A stretch of DNA of 64,000 bases from Pseudarthrobacter sp. NIBRBAC000502770 (GTDB lineage Bacteria; Actinomycetota; Actinomycetes; Actinomycetales; Micrococcaceae): positions 1,674,001-1,738,000 of the forward strand of contig NZ_CP041198.1 of NCBI RefSeq assembly GCF_006517815.1, given 5' to 3'. A program made the translations under genes and the position numbers. Shown in pieces: positions 29,016-37,083 of this stretch; within the stretch, counting starts at the first letter, position 1; each line of letters starts with the position of its first letter. Under the pieces are notes generated by a model. It did no database searches, was not told the origin of the DNA, and saw only the letters and a list, made by a program, of their open reading frames with translations.

Positions 29016-30032
29016 CTATCTTCCCTGGACCGACATGGCAATTACCGTGACGGCATGCTCGACGGCATAGACGGGGTCCCGGGACAAACCCTTGACCTGC
29101 GCGTCCGCCTCAGCCGTGGCCTGGATGGACCGCACCAGGCCCTCGGGGGTCCAGCGCCGGACGTCCCGCTGCGCCTGCTCCACCAGCCAGGGCTGCATGC
29201 CCAATTCCGCGGCTATCTGCGCAGACGAGCCGGACGCACCAGCCACCCGCGCCACTGTCCGCAACTTCGATGCGAGTGCGGCCACCAGCGGAACCGGGTC
29301 GGCGCCGGTCGCCAGGGCGTGGCGCAGGGTAGAGAGGGCAACAGGGGCGTTTCCCGCCATGGCGGCGTCCGCTACCTTGAAGGCAGTCGCCTCGACCCGG
29401 CCGCCGTAATACTTGTCCACGGTGTCGGTGGTGACCGTGCTGCCGGCATCGGCGATCAACTGGGCGCACGCGGCAGCAAGTTCTGACAGGTCCGCCCCCA
29501 CGGCATTCACCAGCGCCTGCACAGCGTCCTGGTTGATGCGGCGTCCGGCTGCCTTGAACTCCGCGGCAACGAACTGGACCTTGTCCGTGTCCTTCTTCAG
29601 CGGCTGGCAGTCAACCACCGGCCAGCCCGCCTTCCTGACGGCGTCAAGGAGCTTTTTCCCGCGGACACCGCCGGCATGGCGAAGAACGACGACGGCGTCC
29701 TCCTCCGGATGCTGAAGATACTGGAGCGCGTCGGCCAGGAAGGCGTCATTCATGCCCTCCACGGCTTCCACCTCGATCAGCTTGCTTTCGCCGAACAGCG
29801 ACGGGCTCACCTGCATGCTGAGGGTCCCGGGCTCATACCCAGCCGCATTGATGCGGCTGACTTCCACGTCCGGTGCTGCCGCCCTGACCTGGGCGCGGAT
29901 CGTGTCCATGGCCCTGATGCCCAGGTACTCTTCGGGCCCGCTCACCAGGACGATCCGGGCCGGAGCTACGTCCCGCCAGGAAGCTGTGTTCGATGCCGGG
30001 GAGCGGGATGCTCGCTTTTGCGCAGCGGCCAT
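29016..30032 (-). CDS. holA: DNA polymerase III subunit delta
   Basis: The delta subunit opens the beta clamp in the clamp-loader complex. The 338-residue protein has an N-terminal AAA-like domain lacking a P-loop (VLVSGPEEYLGIRA), a middle lid and a C-terminal collar domain. ATG 30032 is preceded by GGAAGGAA at six bases. The first 67 bases overlap the end of comEC, an unusually long overlap that couples translation of the two. comEC-holA adjacency is common. Confidence 0.93.
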   Translation of the reverse strand: MAAAQKRASRSPASNTASWRDVAPARIVLVSGPEEYLGIRAMDTIRAQVRAAAPDVEVSRINAAGYEPGTLSMQVSPSLFGESKLIEVEAVEGMNDAFLADALQYLQHPEEDAVVVLRHAGGVRGKKLLDAVRKAGWPVVDCQPLKKDTDKVQFVAAEFKAAGRRINQDAVQALVNAVGADLSELAAACAQLIADAGSTVTTDTVDKYYGGRVEATAFKVADAAMAGNAPVALSTLRHALATGADPVPLVAALASKLRTVARVAGASGSSAQIAAELGMQPWLVEQAQRDVRRWTPEGLVRSIQATAEADAQVKGLSRDPVYAVEHAVTVIAMSVQGR

Positions 30033-32080
30033 CGAATGTTCCTTCCGGAGGTTTTATTGCAATAACCAAGCCTGCCACGTCTGTGCCCGCGGTCCAAGCT
30101 GCCCGGGTCCCGGAGACCGGTCAGCCGCCGCCCGGCACCGTCCAGCAACCCTACGGTTGCGGCGTGAGCCTTCCGGATCAGCCGCACAACCCTGCGGGGC
30201 CGGGCCACCGCCCAGAGCGCAGCCAGCGACAGGACCGACAGCAGCACCATGGACAGCATGCCGGGCACCCCTTCCGGCCATGGCAGCGCCGAGCCCGGCA
30301 ACTGGGCAGCGAGCCTGGCCGTGGCGGCAACGCCGGCACTGAAGGTTCCGGCCACGGCTACCAACGCCGTGGCGGCCCAGGGCAGCACCACCACCAGGGG
30401 CACCGCGGCAGTTCCCAACAGGGTGACCGGAGCCACCAAGGGCGACGCGACGACATTTGCCGCCAGCGAATAGGTTGAAAACTGGGGCTGCAGGAGCACG
30501 ATGACGGGTCCGCACAGCAGCTGGGCGGATAAGGGGACCGCTAGTGCCGCGGCTGCCCACCGTGGAACTGCCGGGGGAATCCAGCCGATGATCCGCCGGC
30601 CCAGGATGATGATGCCGAGCGTGGCCAGCACCGAGAGCAGGAACCCGAAACTCGAGCCCAGCGCCGGGTCGGCCAGCAGGAGCCCCATAACGGCGAGGCA
30701 AAGAAAACTGAGGCCACGTCCCGAGCGTCCACCGGCCAGGGAGGCCACCCCGATGGCCCCCATCAGGGCTGCCCGCAGGACACTGGCATCGGGCCCGACC
30801 AGGACGACGAAAAGGGCCAGGCCCCCAAGGGCAGCGGCCGCAGCCGGTGCGCGCGGCAGCCGGAGCCGGCGGCAGAGGAGCAGCAGCGCCCCGAGCACCA
30901 GGCTGCAGTTCGCCCCGCTGACAGCGGTCAGGTGGGTCATGCCCACGGCCTTCATGGCGTTGTTCAATCCCTCGTCCAGCGCACTGGTGTCCCCGGTAAC
31001 CATTCCCGGAAGGAGTCCGCTGGCATCGGGCGGCAGGAAGGCTGCGGCGGCGACGAAACGCTCCCGAAGTTTCCTGGCGGACCCTTCCAGCAGTGATCCG
31101 CCCACCGCGGGGCCGGGCGGGGTGGACGCTGCCAGGTTTCCGGCTTCCTGGCCTCCGGGGTCCGCCGCCCGCAGCTTGCCCGCTGCACGCAGCGTCTGCC
31201 CCGGCACAACGCCGCCCCATCCCTGCCCGCCCATCACCACCAACCGGGCGCGGGTCCGCACCTGGATTCCTCCCGTCGTCACTTCCTGTGTCCACACCGG
31301 CACGGACCAACGTCCGTCCGACCCGCCAGGACCGGCCACAGCCCGGGGAGTTCCTGCTACCTCGACGACGGCGACAGCTGACTTTCCGGCTGTGACCGCC
31401 TCGGCAAGCGGCCCGGTGAACCGTTGGCTGGAGGCTGTGGCAGAGTGGGCCGCGGCCGCGCTGGCCAGCAGCAGGGCCACGCCGGCAGCGGCCGGGAAGC
31501 TTCGAACCCGCGGGCGGGACACGGGATTACGGCCCCCACCGACGGCGTTGGAGGTCGGCCGCGCCCCGCCGCCCCTGGCCGCCCGGGCGAGCACGAGGCC
31601 GCCGATTGCAGCCAGGGTGCAGCACAATGCGGCAAGCTCGGTGGGCGGGAGCCACAGCCCTGTCAGCGATGCCGCCCACACCAGGGCCGCCGGGAGGGCG
31701 AGCCGGAGGTCCATGCGGCGGCGAGGTTGCCCGGAACCTGCTTCCTTTTCCGCCTCGGTCCCGCTGCGATCGCCCATCTGCTTGCGTACGTGGGCCGTGC
31801 CCTGCGCCAGGAGCCCTTGCAGTACCTTGTGGTGCCGTCCGGGCAGGCCATGTGACTTCAGGCGTCCCCGGATTGGTGGCGGCCGCACTCCCCCGGAACG
31901 GGACTGTGGTGTGGCAGCATGCACTGTGCCTGCGGGGATCCCGCCCTGCTGTCCGGGCCCGGCGCCCTGAACGGCGGATTCAACGAACCGGCGCCAAGGA
32001 CTCCCGGGCCCTTCTCCGCCGGTGGCCGCGCCCCGCCCCGTCTGCCCGGCCCCTTCCGTCCTGCCCGTGGTCGCAGACAT
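29966..32080 (-). CDS. comEC: ComEC/Rec2-family DNA uptake channel, no lactamase domain
   Basis: ComEC forms the membrane channel for transforming DNA. The 704-residue frame has a hydrophilic Gly/Arg-rich N-terminal 120 residues. Paired membrane helices, an OB-like extracellular part and the Competence domain follow (about 360-650, with GMTHLTAVSGANCSLV and about seven helices). It ends about 45 residues after the last helix, so the C-terminal metallo-beta-lactamase domain seen in many ComEC proteins is absent. The start at 32080 has AGGG upstream, eight bases after comEA. A later start at 31777 or 31714 is possible. The end overlaps holA by 67 bases. Confidence 0.88.
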   Translation of the reverse strand: MSATTGRTEGAGQTGRGAATGGEGPGSPWRRFVESAVQGAGPGQQGGIPAGTVHAATPQSRSGGVRPPPIRGRLKSHGLPGRHHKVLQGLLAQGTAHVRKQMGDRSGTEAEKEAGSGQPRRRMDLRLALPAALVWAASLTGLWLPPTELAALCCTLAAIGGLVLARAARGGGARPTSNAVGGGRNPVSRPRVRSFPAAAGVALLLASAAAAHSATASSQRFTGPLAEAVTAGKSAVAVVEVAGTPRAVAGPGGSDGRWSVPVWTQEVTTGGIQVRTRARLVVMGGQGWGGVVPGQTLRAAGKLRAADPGGQEAGNLAASTPPGPAVGGSLLEGSARKLRERFVAAAAFLPPDASGLLPGMVTGDTSALDEGLNNAMKAVGMTHLTAVSGANCSLVLGALLLLCRRLRLPRAPAAAAALGGLALFVVLVGPDASVLRAALMGAIGVASLAGGRSGRGLSFLCLAVMGLLLADPALGSSFGFLLSVLATLGIIILGRRIIGWIPPAVPRWAAAALAVPLSAQLLCGPVIVLLQPQFSTYSLAANVVASPLVAPVTLLGTAAVPLVVVLPWAATALVAVAGTFSAGVAATARLAAQLPGSALPWPEGVPGMLSMVLLSVLSLAALWAVARPRRVVRLIRKAHAATVGLLDGAGRRLTGLRDPGSLDRGHRRGRLGYCNKTSGRNIRWPLRKSEHPAPRHRTQLPGGT

Positions 32081-32088
32081 GGAGCGCC

Positions 32089-32955
32089 CTAGACCGTTAC
32101 CAGGGGCAACAGGGCTTCAAGCATCTTCGGCCCGACGCCATCCACCGCATCCAGTTCTTCGATGCTCTTGAAAGGTCCGTGGTCCTTCCGCCAGTCCACA
32201 ATCCGCTGGGCGAGCACCGGCCCGACTTTTGGCAGGGTGTCCAGCTCCGCAGCATCCGCTGTGTTGAGGTTGACCTTCCCGCCGTGTGCCCCGGATTGCC
32301 CGCCGGCAGGACCGGCGCTGCCTGGACCAGGATCCTCCGCACCCGCACCATCCGGTCCTGCCGGCAGTGGCTCCCCTCGTTGCGGCACGTAGATCTTCTG
32401 TCCGTCCTCCACTACGAGGGCAAGGTTGAGCCGGTTCACGTCGGCGTCCTGGGCGGCGCCGCCGGCGGCAGCAATGGCGTCATCAACCCGGCTGCCCTGC
32501 TGGAGCCTAATGACGCCGGGCGTTGCCACGGACCCTGCAACATGCACCACCACAAGGCCGCCGGCAGGATCCGCAGGTGGCGTATGGTCGGGATCAGCTC
32601 CAGCCTCTCCTGCACGTCTGCCGTCAGAACTGGCGCCGCTGAGCGGCAGGACTTCCGGGGATGCCGAACCTGCCTGCCACCAGAACCAGGCTCCAGCCGC
32701 CACCGCCAAGGCACCCAGCAGCAGGGCAACCCGCAGTCCTATCCGCCACCGGAGAGACGGCGCTTCGGCTGAACCGGCCTGGGTATTGCTGCCGGTTTCG
32801 GTTCCGGCTGCCCCGCCGGCGCCGCGGTACTCGAAGCCACCGGCGACGCCTCCATCCTCCAGAAGCCCGGCGGGGGCCTCTCCCAGTGCCGCTTGCAACC
32901 GGTCCCTCGCATGCCTTGGCTGCTGACGTGCTGCTCCAGCATCCCGGCGTGACAT
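32089..32955 (-). CDS. comEA: ComEA-family DNA-binding competence protein
   Basis: ComEA binds incoming double-stranded DNA at the outer face of the membrane. The 288-residue product has a cytoplasmic N-terminus, one membrane helix at about 72-93 and an SLBB domain at about 130-190 (VVVHVAGSVATPGVIRL). A Gly/Pro-rich linker leads to a C-terminal helix-hairpin-helix pair with VNLNTADAAELDTLPKVGP and DAVDGVGPKMLE. It is followed by comEC after eight bases. Whether the organism is naturally competent cannot be told from these genes alone. Confidence 0.92.
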   Translation of the reverse strand: MSRRDAGAARQQPRHARDRLQAALGEAPAGLLEDGGVAGGFEYRGAGGAAGTETGSNTQAGSAEAPSLRWRIGLRVALLLGALAVAAGAWFWWQAGSASPEVLPLSGASSDGRRAGEAGADPDHTPPADPAGGLVVVHVAGSVATPGVIRLQQGSRVDDAIAAAGGAAQDADVNRLNLALVVEDGQKIYVPQRGEPLPAGPDGAGAEDPGPGSAGPAGGQSGAHGGKVNLNTADAAELDTLPKVGPVLAQRIVDWRKDHGPFKSIEELDAVDGVGPKMLEALLPLVTV

Positions 32956-33013
32956 GGTCCCACCCTAGGAACCTCCGGTGGCGCGCCGCACCGGGCCAAT
33001 GATGCTATGTGGA

Positions 33014-33027
33014 AAGGTGCGCACCTT
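33014..33027. repeat. Perfect palindrome AAGGTGCGCACCTT
   Basis: A 14-base perfect palindrome in the 231-base gap between degV and comEA, about 60 bases upstream of comEA. It could be an operator for the com genes. The rest of the gap shows no credible gene. Confidence 0.5.
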
Positions 33028-33186
33028 GGGCTCCGGGAGCACGCATGATCTCCTCCAGCCTCCGGCTGCCGTCCCGAACTGGAACATCGCTGATGGGGGC
33101 GACGCTGCGGATTCCGGCGAATGGCCGCCAGAAGAGGCCAGGGGCCCTGCAGTTGGTGTGGCAGCGCGCCACCCACTGTCACCCGC

Positions 33187-34182
33187 TTAGCTGGGCCCTC
33201 CACCGCCATGAATCTGGGCCGACCTGCCGACAATCACCGCAAGGACCCCAAGGCCGGCGTGCGCTGCCAGGACCGCGGGTAGGGAGCTGATCTGCGCGGG
33301 CAGACAACCGGGAAGCGCCGCTTCAAGCCTGGCAGCCAGGCCTGCAGCCTCCTCCTGGTTGCCGAAATGGTGCACGGCGAGGACGACGGAATCATCCGGC
33401 TGCGGTGCAGCCGCGGCCACGACGATTTCCTCGAGGCGTGCCACGGCCCTGGCCGCTGAGCGCACCTTTTCCAGCGGGACGATCCTCCCGCCGTCGACTG
33501 CCAGGATCGGTTTGATGGCGAGCATGGTGCCCAGCAGCGACGCCGCTGCCCCGATGCGTCCGCCGCGCCGCAACTGCTCAAGGCTGGGCACGTAGAAGAA
33601 GACCTGGGTGTTTTCCGCCTGGGCCGCTGCAGCCGCGGCCACCTCAGACCGGCCTGCACCGGCTGAGGCGGCTTCAACGGCAGCCTGCACCGCCAGTCCC
33701 TGCGCCATGCCCACGGTGCGGGTGTCCACCACGTCCACGGGAATACCCACCCTGCCGGCGGCCAGCCGCGCCGCGTCAGCCGTGCCGGAAAGTTCGCCCG
33801 AGATATGCACCGAGACAATTCCATCGAAGCCCCGAAGTTCCGCGGCCCGGTAGGCCTGCTCGAACTGTCCCGGCGAAGGCCGTGATGTTTTGACCGGAGT
33901 CCCGGCAGCCAGGGCAACAGCAATGGTCTCGAGGATGTCGTCTTCGCCCTCGCCGTAGATTTCGGCGCCCACCATGACGGGCATCGGAGTCACGGTGAGG
34001 ATCCCATCCCGGGGAAGTCCGCTGACATAGGCCGCCGGCAGGGCAGCGGCTGAGTCGGTGACGACGGCGGTCCGCACCAGAGCGCCTGGGCCCGGACGCC
34101 TGGACCCCGGCCGGACGGCCGGACGCAGGCCCGACAGCCGAGCACGGACCCACGGCCAGGCTGCGGCATTACTGTCGGGCAA
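33187..34182 (-). CDS. DegV family fatty-acid-binding protein
   Basis: DegV-like proteins bind a fatty acid and, as FakB-type subunits, can present it to a fatty acid kinase. The product has 331 residues. It carries VVTDSAAALPAAYV near the start of the domain, KTSRPSPGQF and the VHISGELSGTADAAR loop. The start is taken as TTG 34182 because a full AGGAGG precedes it by four bases; a TTG at 34212 lacks a ribosome site. The FakA partner is not in the window. It lies between leuS and comEA on the same strand. Confidence 0.88.
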   Translation of the reverse strand: MPDSNAAAWPWVRARLSGLRPAVRPGSRRPGPGALVRTAVVTDSAAALPAAYVSGLPRDGILTVTPMPVMVGAEIYGEGEDDILETIAVALAAGTPVKTSRPSPGQFEQAYRAAELRGFDGIVSVHISGELSGTADAARLAAGRVGIPVDVVDTRTVGMAQGLAVQAAVEAASAGAGRSEVAAAAAAQAENTQVFFYVPSLEQLRRGGRIGAAASLLGTMLAIKPILAVDGGRIVPLEKVRSAARAVARLEEIVVAAAAPQPDDSVVLAVHHFGNQEEAAGLAARLEAALPGCLPAQISSLPAVLAAHAGLGVLAVIVGRSAQIHGGGGPS

Positions 34183-34269
34183 GGTGCCTCCTGGAATCGG
34201 CGTCCGGCTCAACCGGCACCGGCCGCCGGAAAGCTTCCGACGGCCGGTTAATCACTGCGGGTACAGCAA

Positions 34270-36795
34270 CTAGGCCGGAACGATGTTCACCAGCTTAGGG
34301 GCACGGACGATCACTGTCCGGATGCCCCGGCCGTCCATGGCCCGTTGGACGTTCTCCGACGCCAGGGCCAGCTCGCGCAGCTGGTCCTCCGAGACGTCCG
34401 GGGACACTTCCAGCCGGTCGCGGACCTTGCCCTGCACCTGGACGACGGCGGTCACCGTGTCCTGGACCAGGAGGGCGGGATCGTGGGCCGGCCAGCCCGC
34501 GTTGGCAACCGATGCAGGGTGCCCCAGCAGGTTCCACATGTCCTCGGCAGTGTACGGCGCGAACAGGCTGAGGATCACGGCCACTGCTTCCGCGGCTTCG
34601 CGGACCGCGGGGTCCCCGGCACCCGCCCCGGAGTCGATTGCCTTGCGGGTGGCGTTGACCAGCTCCATAAGCTTGGCAACCACCACATTGAACTTGTTGG
34701 CGTCCAGCAGTTCGGCCGCATCGGCGATGGTGCGGTGGGTGACGGACCGCAGCCCACGGTCGCCGGCGGCGGCGTCCGCACCCGGGGCACTCGCCACATC
34801 CTGTGCCAGGCGCCAGGCCCGGGCCAGGAACTTGGCTGAGCCGGACGGCGACACGTCGGCCCAGTCCACGTCGTCCTCGGGCGGGGAGGCGAACACCATG
34901 GTCAGGCGGACGGCGTCCACGCCGAACTTGTCCAGCTGTTCGCCGAGGTCAACGCCGTTGCCCAGGGATTTGCTCATGGCCTTGCCGCCGTTGAGGACCT
35001 GGCCCTGGTTCAGCAATGCACTGAAAGGTTCGTCGGCATCGATCATGCCCAGGTCGTGGATGACCTTGGTGAAGAAGCGGGCGTACAGCAGGTGGAGGAT
35101 GGCGTGCTCCACGCCGCCCACGTACTGGCCCACCGGCATCCAGTCATTGATCTTCTGCGGATCGAAGGGGCCGTCGGTGTAGTGCGGTGAAACGAAGCGC
35201 AGGAAGTACCAGGACGAGTCAACGAACGTGTCCATGGTGTCGGTGTCCCGTTTGGCCGGCCCGTTGCAGGTGGGGCATTCCACGTTGACCCAGGACTCGG
35301 CTGCCGCAAGGGGCGAGGTGCCCATGGGTGCCAGGTCCTCACCGCGGAGGTCCGCGGGCAGCGTGACCGGCAGCTGCTCGTCCGGGACGGGAACTTCGCC
35401 GCAGGACGGGCAGTGGATGATGGGGATGGGCGTGCCCCAGAATCGCTGGCGGCTCAGCAGCCAGTCCCGGAGCCGGAAGTTCACGAACTTCTCGCCGGTC
35501 CCCTGCTTCTCCAGCATGGCGATGGCGGCGGGGATCGCCTCACCCTTGGGCATGCCGTCCAGCTCGCCCGAGTTGATCAGGGTCCCCTCCCCCGCCGTTG
35601 CGGTGCCGGACACGGCCGGGTCCTCCTCGCCGGTGTCCAGGACCGCCCGGACCGGCAGGCCGAAGGCCCTGGCAAAGTCGAGGTCGCGCTGGTCGTGGGC
35701 CGGCACGGCCATGATGGCGCCGGTTCCGTAATCCGCCAGGACATAGTCGGCAGCCCACACGGGCAGCTTCTCCCCGTTCAGCGGGTTGATGGCGTAGCGG
35801 CCGGTGAAGACGCCGGTCTTCTCGCGTTCGGTGGACTGGCGTTCGATCTCCGAGAGTGCCTTGACCCGTTCGCGGTATTCGTCCAGGGCCGCGGCGTGTT
35901 CGTCAGTGACAAGTTCGACGGCGAGGGGCGCGTCCGCAGCGACCACGAAGAAAGTTGCCCCGTACAGGGTGTCCGGGCGGGTGGTGAAGACCGTGACGTC
36001 CCTGGCGGGCTTGCCGCCGTCGGCCTCGATCACGAAGTTCACGTGCGCACCCTCGGACCGGCCGATCCAGTTCTTCTGCATGGCCAGGACACGCTCGGGC
36101 CAGTGGCCGCGGAGCTCGTCCATGTCATCCAGCAGGCGGTCGGCGTAGTCGGTGATCTTGAAGTACCACTGGTTCAGGGACTTCTTGGTGACGGTGGTGC
36201 CGCAGCGCTCGCAGGCGCCGTTGACTACCTGCTCATTGGCCAGGACGGTCTGGTCCTTGGGGCACCAGTTGACCGGGGAATCTTTCCGGTAGGCCAGCCC
36301 GCGCTCGTAGAAGCGCTTGAACAGCCACTGGGTCCAGCGGTAGTACTCGGGGTCTGAGGTGTGCAGGCGGCGCGACCAGTCGGCGGAGATGGCGTACCGC
36401 TTGAAGGACGCTGCCTGGGTGTCGATGTTGGCGTAGGTCCACTCGCTGGGGTGGGCGTTGCGCTTGATCGCGGCGTTCTCCGCGGGCAGGCCAAAGGAGT
36501 CCCAGCCGATGGGGTGCAGTACGTCGTAGCCCTTCTGCCGCAGGTAGCGGGCCACAACGTCACCCATGGCGAACGCCTCGGCGTGGCCCATGTGCAGGTC
36601 GCCGGACGGGTACGGGAACATGTCAAGCACGTAGCGGCGCTCCCGCGACCCGTCGTCCACCGGGGTGAAGACCTTGAGGTCTTCCCACACCTGGGGCCAC
36701 TTGGCCTCCATGGCGGCGAAACTGTAGGTGCCCTCTTCAGGCTCCGCCGATACTGTTGTTGCTGTTCCGGTCTCTGTCTCCGGCTGAACGCCCAC
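34270..36795 (-). CDS. leuS: Leucyl-tRNA synthetase
   Basis: LeuS charges tRNA-Leu with leucine. The 841-residue class I enzyme has the HMGH signature ([10 protein letters not shown]) and a CP1 editing domain at about 230-430. A zinc-type [10 protein letters not shown] insert, the AMSKSLGNG version of KMSKS and an anticodon-binding C-terminal region follow. GTG 36795 is preceded by GAGGGCAGCA at ideal spacing; the in-frame upstream start (36885) lies inside the leader terminator region and lacks a ribosome site. A leucine leader peptide and terminator precede the gene. Confidence 0.96.
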   Translation of the reverse strand: MGVQPETETGTATTVSAEPEEGTYSFAAMEAKWPQVWEDLKVFTPVDDGSRERRYVLDMFPYPSGDLHMGHAEAFAMGDVVARYLRQKGYDVLHPIGWDSFGLPAENAAIKRNAHPSEWTYANIDTQAASFKRYAISADWSRRLHTSDPEYYRWTQWLFKRFYERGLAYRKDSPVNWCPKDQTVLANEQVVNGACERCGTTVTKKSLNQWYFKITDYADRLLDDMDELRGHWPERVLAMQKNWIGRSEGAHVNFVIEADGGKPARDVTVFTTRPDTLYGATFFVVAADAPLAVELVTDEHAAALDEYRERVKALSEIERQSTEREKTGVFTGRYAINPLNGEKLPVWAADYVLADYGTGAIMAVPAHDQRDLDFARAFGLPVRAVLDTGEEDPAVSGTATAGEGTLINSGELDGMPKGEAIPAAIAMLEKQGTGEKFVNFRLRDWLLSRQRFWGTPIPIIHCPSCGEVPVPDEQLPVTLPADLRGEDLAPMGTSPLAAAESWVNVECPTCNGPAKRDTDTMDTFVDSSWYFLRFVSPHYTDGPFDPQKINDWMPVGQYVGGVEHAILHLLYARFFTKVIHDLGMIDADEPFSALLNQGQVLNGGKAMSKSLGNGVDLGEQLDKFGVDAVRLTMVFASPPEDDVDWADVSPSGSAKFLARAWRLAQDVASAPGADAAAGDRGLRSVTHRTIADAAELLDANKFNVVVAKLMELVNATRKAIDSGAGAGDPAVREAAEAVAVILSLFAPYTAEDMWNLLGHPASVANAGWPAHDPALLVQDTVTAVVQVQGKVRDRLEVSPDVSEDQLRELALASENVQRAMDGRGIRTVIVRAPKLVNIVPA

Positions 36796-36880
36796 TGCTG
36801 CCCTCTTCTGTTCTGTTACGGCATCTGTGCTGCCATAACGGCCTGATCCTCCTGCTGCCGGCCCGGCGCCATGCCCCGGA

Positions 36881-36910
36881 CACACAAAAGCCCCTCTCCA
36901 TGGAGGGGCT
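36881..36910 (-). terminator. Attenuator terminator in the leuS leader
   Basis: On the minus strand AGCCCCTC (36910-36903) pairs with GAGGGGCT (36896-36889), followed by TTTGTGTG. It lies between the leuS leader peptide and the leuS start, on the strand that reads leuS, so it can end transcription before the gene. A separate hairpin with TCCGAT/ATCGGA arms lies just after the leader stop codon and may be the alternative structure. Confidence 0.75.
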
Positions 36911-36943
36911 GCCGCTCAGCTGTCCGATAATCGGAGCCGGCGG

Positions 36944-36970
36944 CTAACTAAGCAGAAGGATCGCACGCAT
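36944..36970 (-). CDS. leuS leader peptide (leucine attenuator)
   Basis: A nine-codon frame ATG to TAG encodes MRAILLLS, with three consecutive leucine codons (CTT CTG CTT). A TAAAGT -10 box ends six bases before the ATG, so the RNA would be leaderless. A terminator hairpin follows 34 bases later, then leuS. The peptide matches the leuA leader MRAELLLLS in all but one residue and one leucine. Function is inferred from this layout and the known leuA mechanism. Confidence 0.82.
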   Translation of the reverse strand: MRAILLLS

Positions 36971-36976
36971 GGAACT

Positions 36977-36982
36977 ACTTTA
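36977..36982 (-). promoter_or_regulatory. -10 box for the leuS leader transcript
   Basis: TAAAGT on the minus strand ends six bases before the leader ATG at 36970, the leaderless geometry also seen for the leuA leader. Confidence 0.55.
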
Positions 36983-37083
36983 GCGCACCGGTCCGGCCCC
37001 CGCCTCAGCCGGGCCTAACGGCCCGTTGCAATGGCCGGGGCAAGCGCGCATGATCATCCCACAACGTTGGGAGGCGGCACACC

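Noticed and set aside
32978..33190. 70-codon frame in the degV-comEA gap
   Set aside because: No ribosome site, no family resemblance, and it would run antisense into degV.
36796..37083. T-box riboswitch upstream of leuS
   Set aside because: No T-box core sequence or specifier-loop layout is seen; the leader peptide with leucine codons and a terminator explains the region better.
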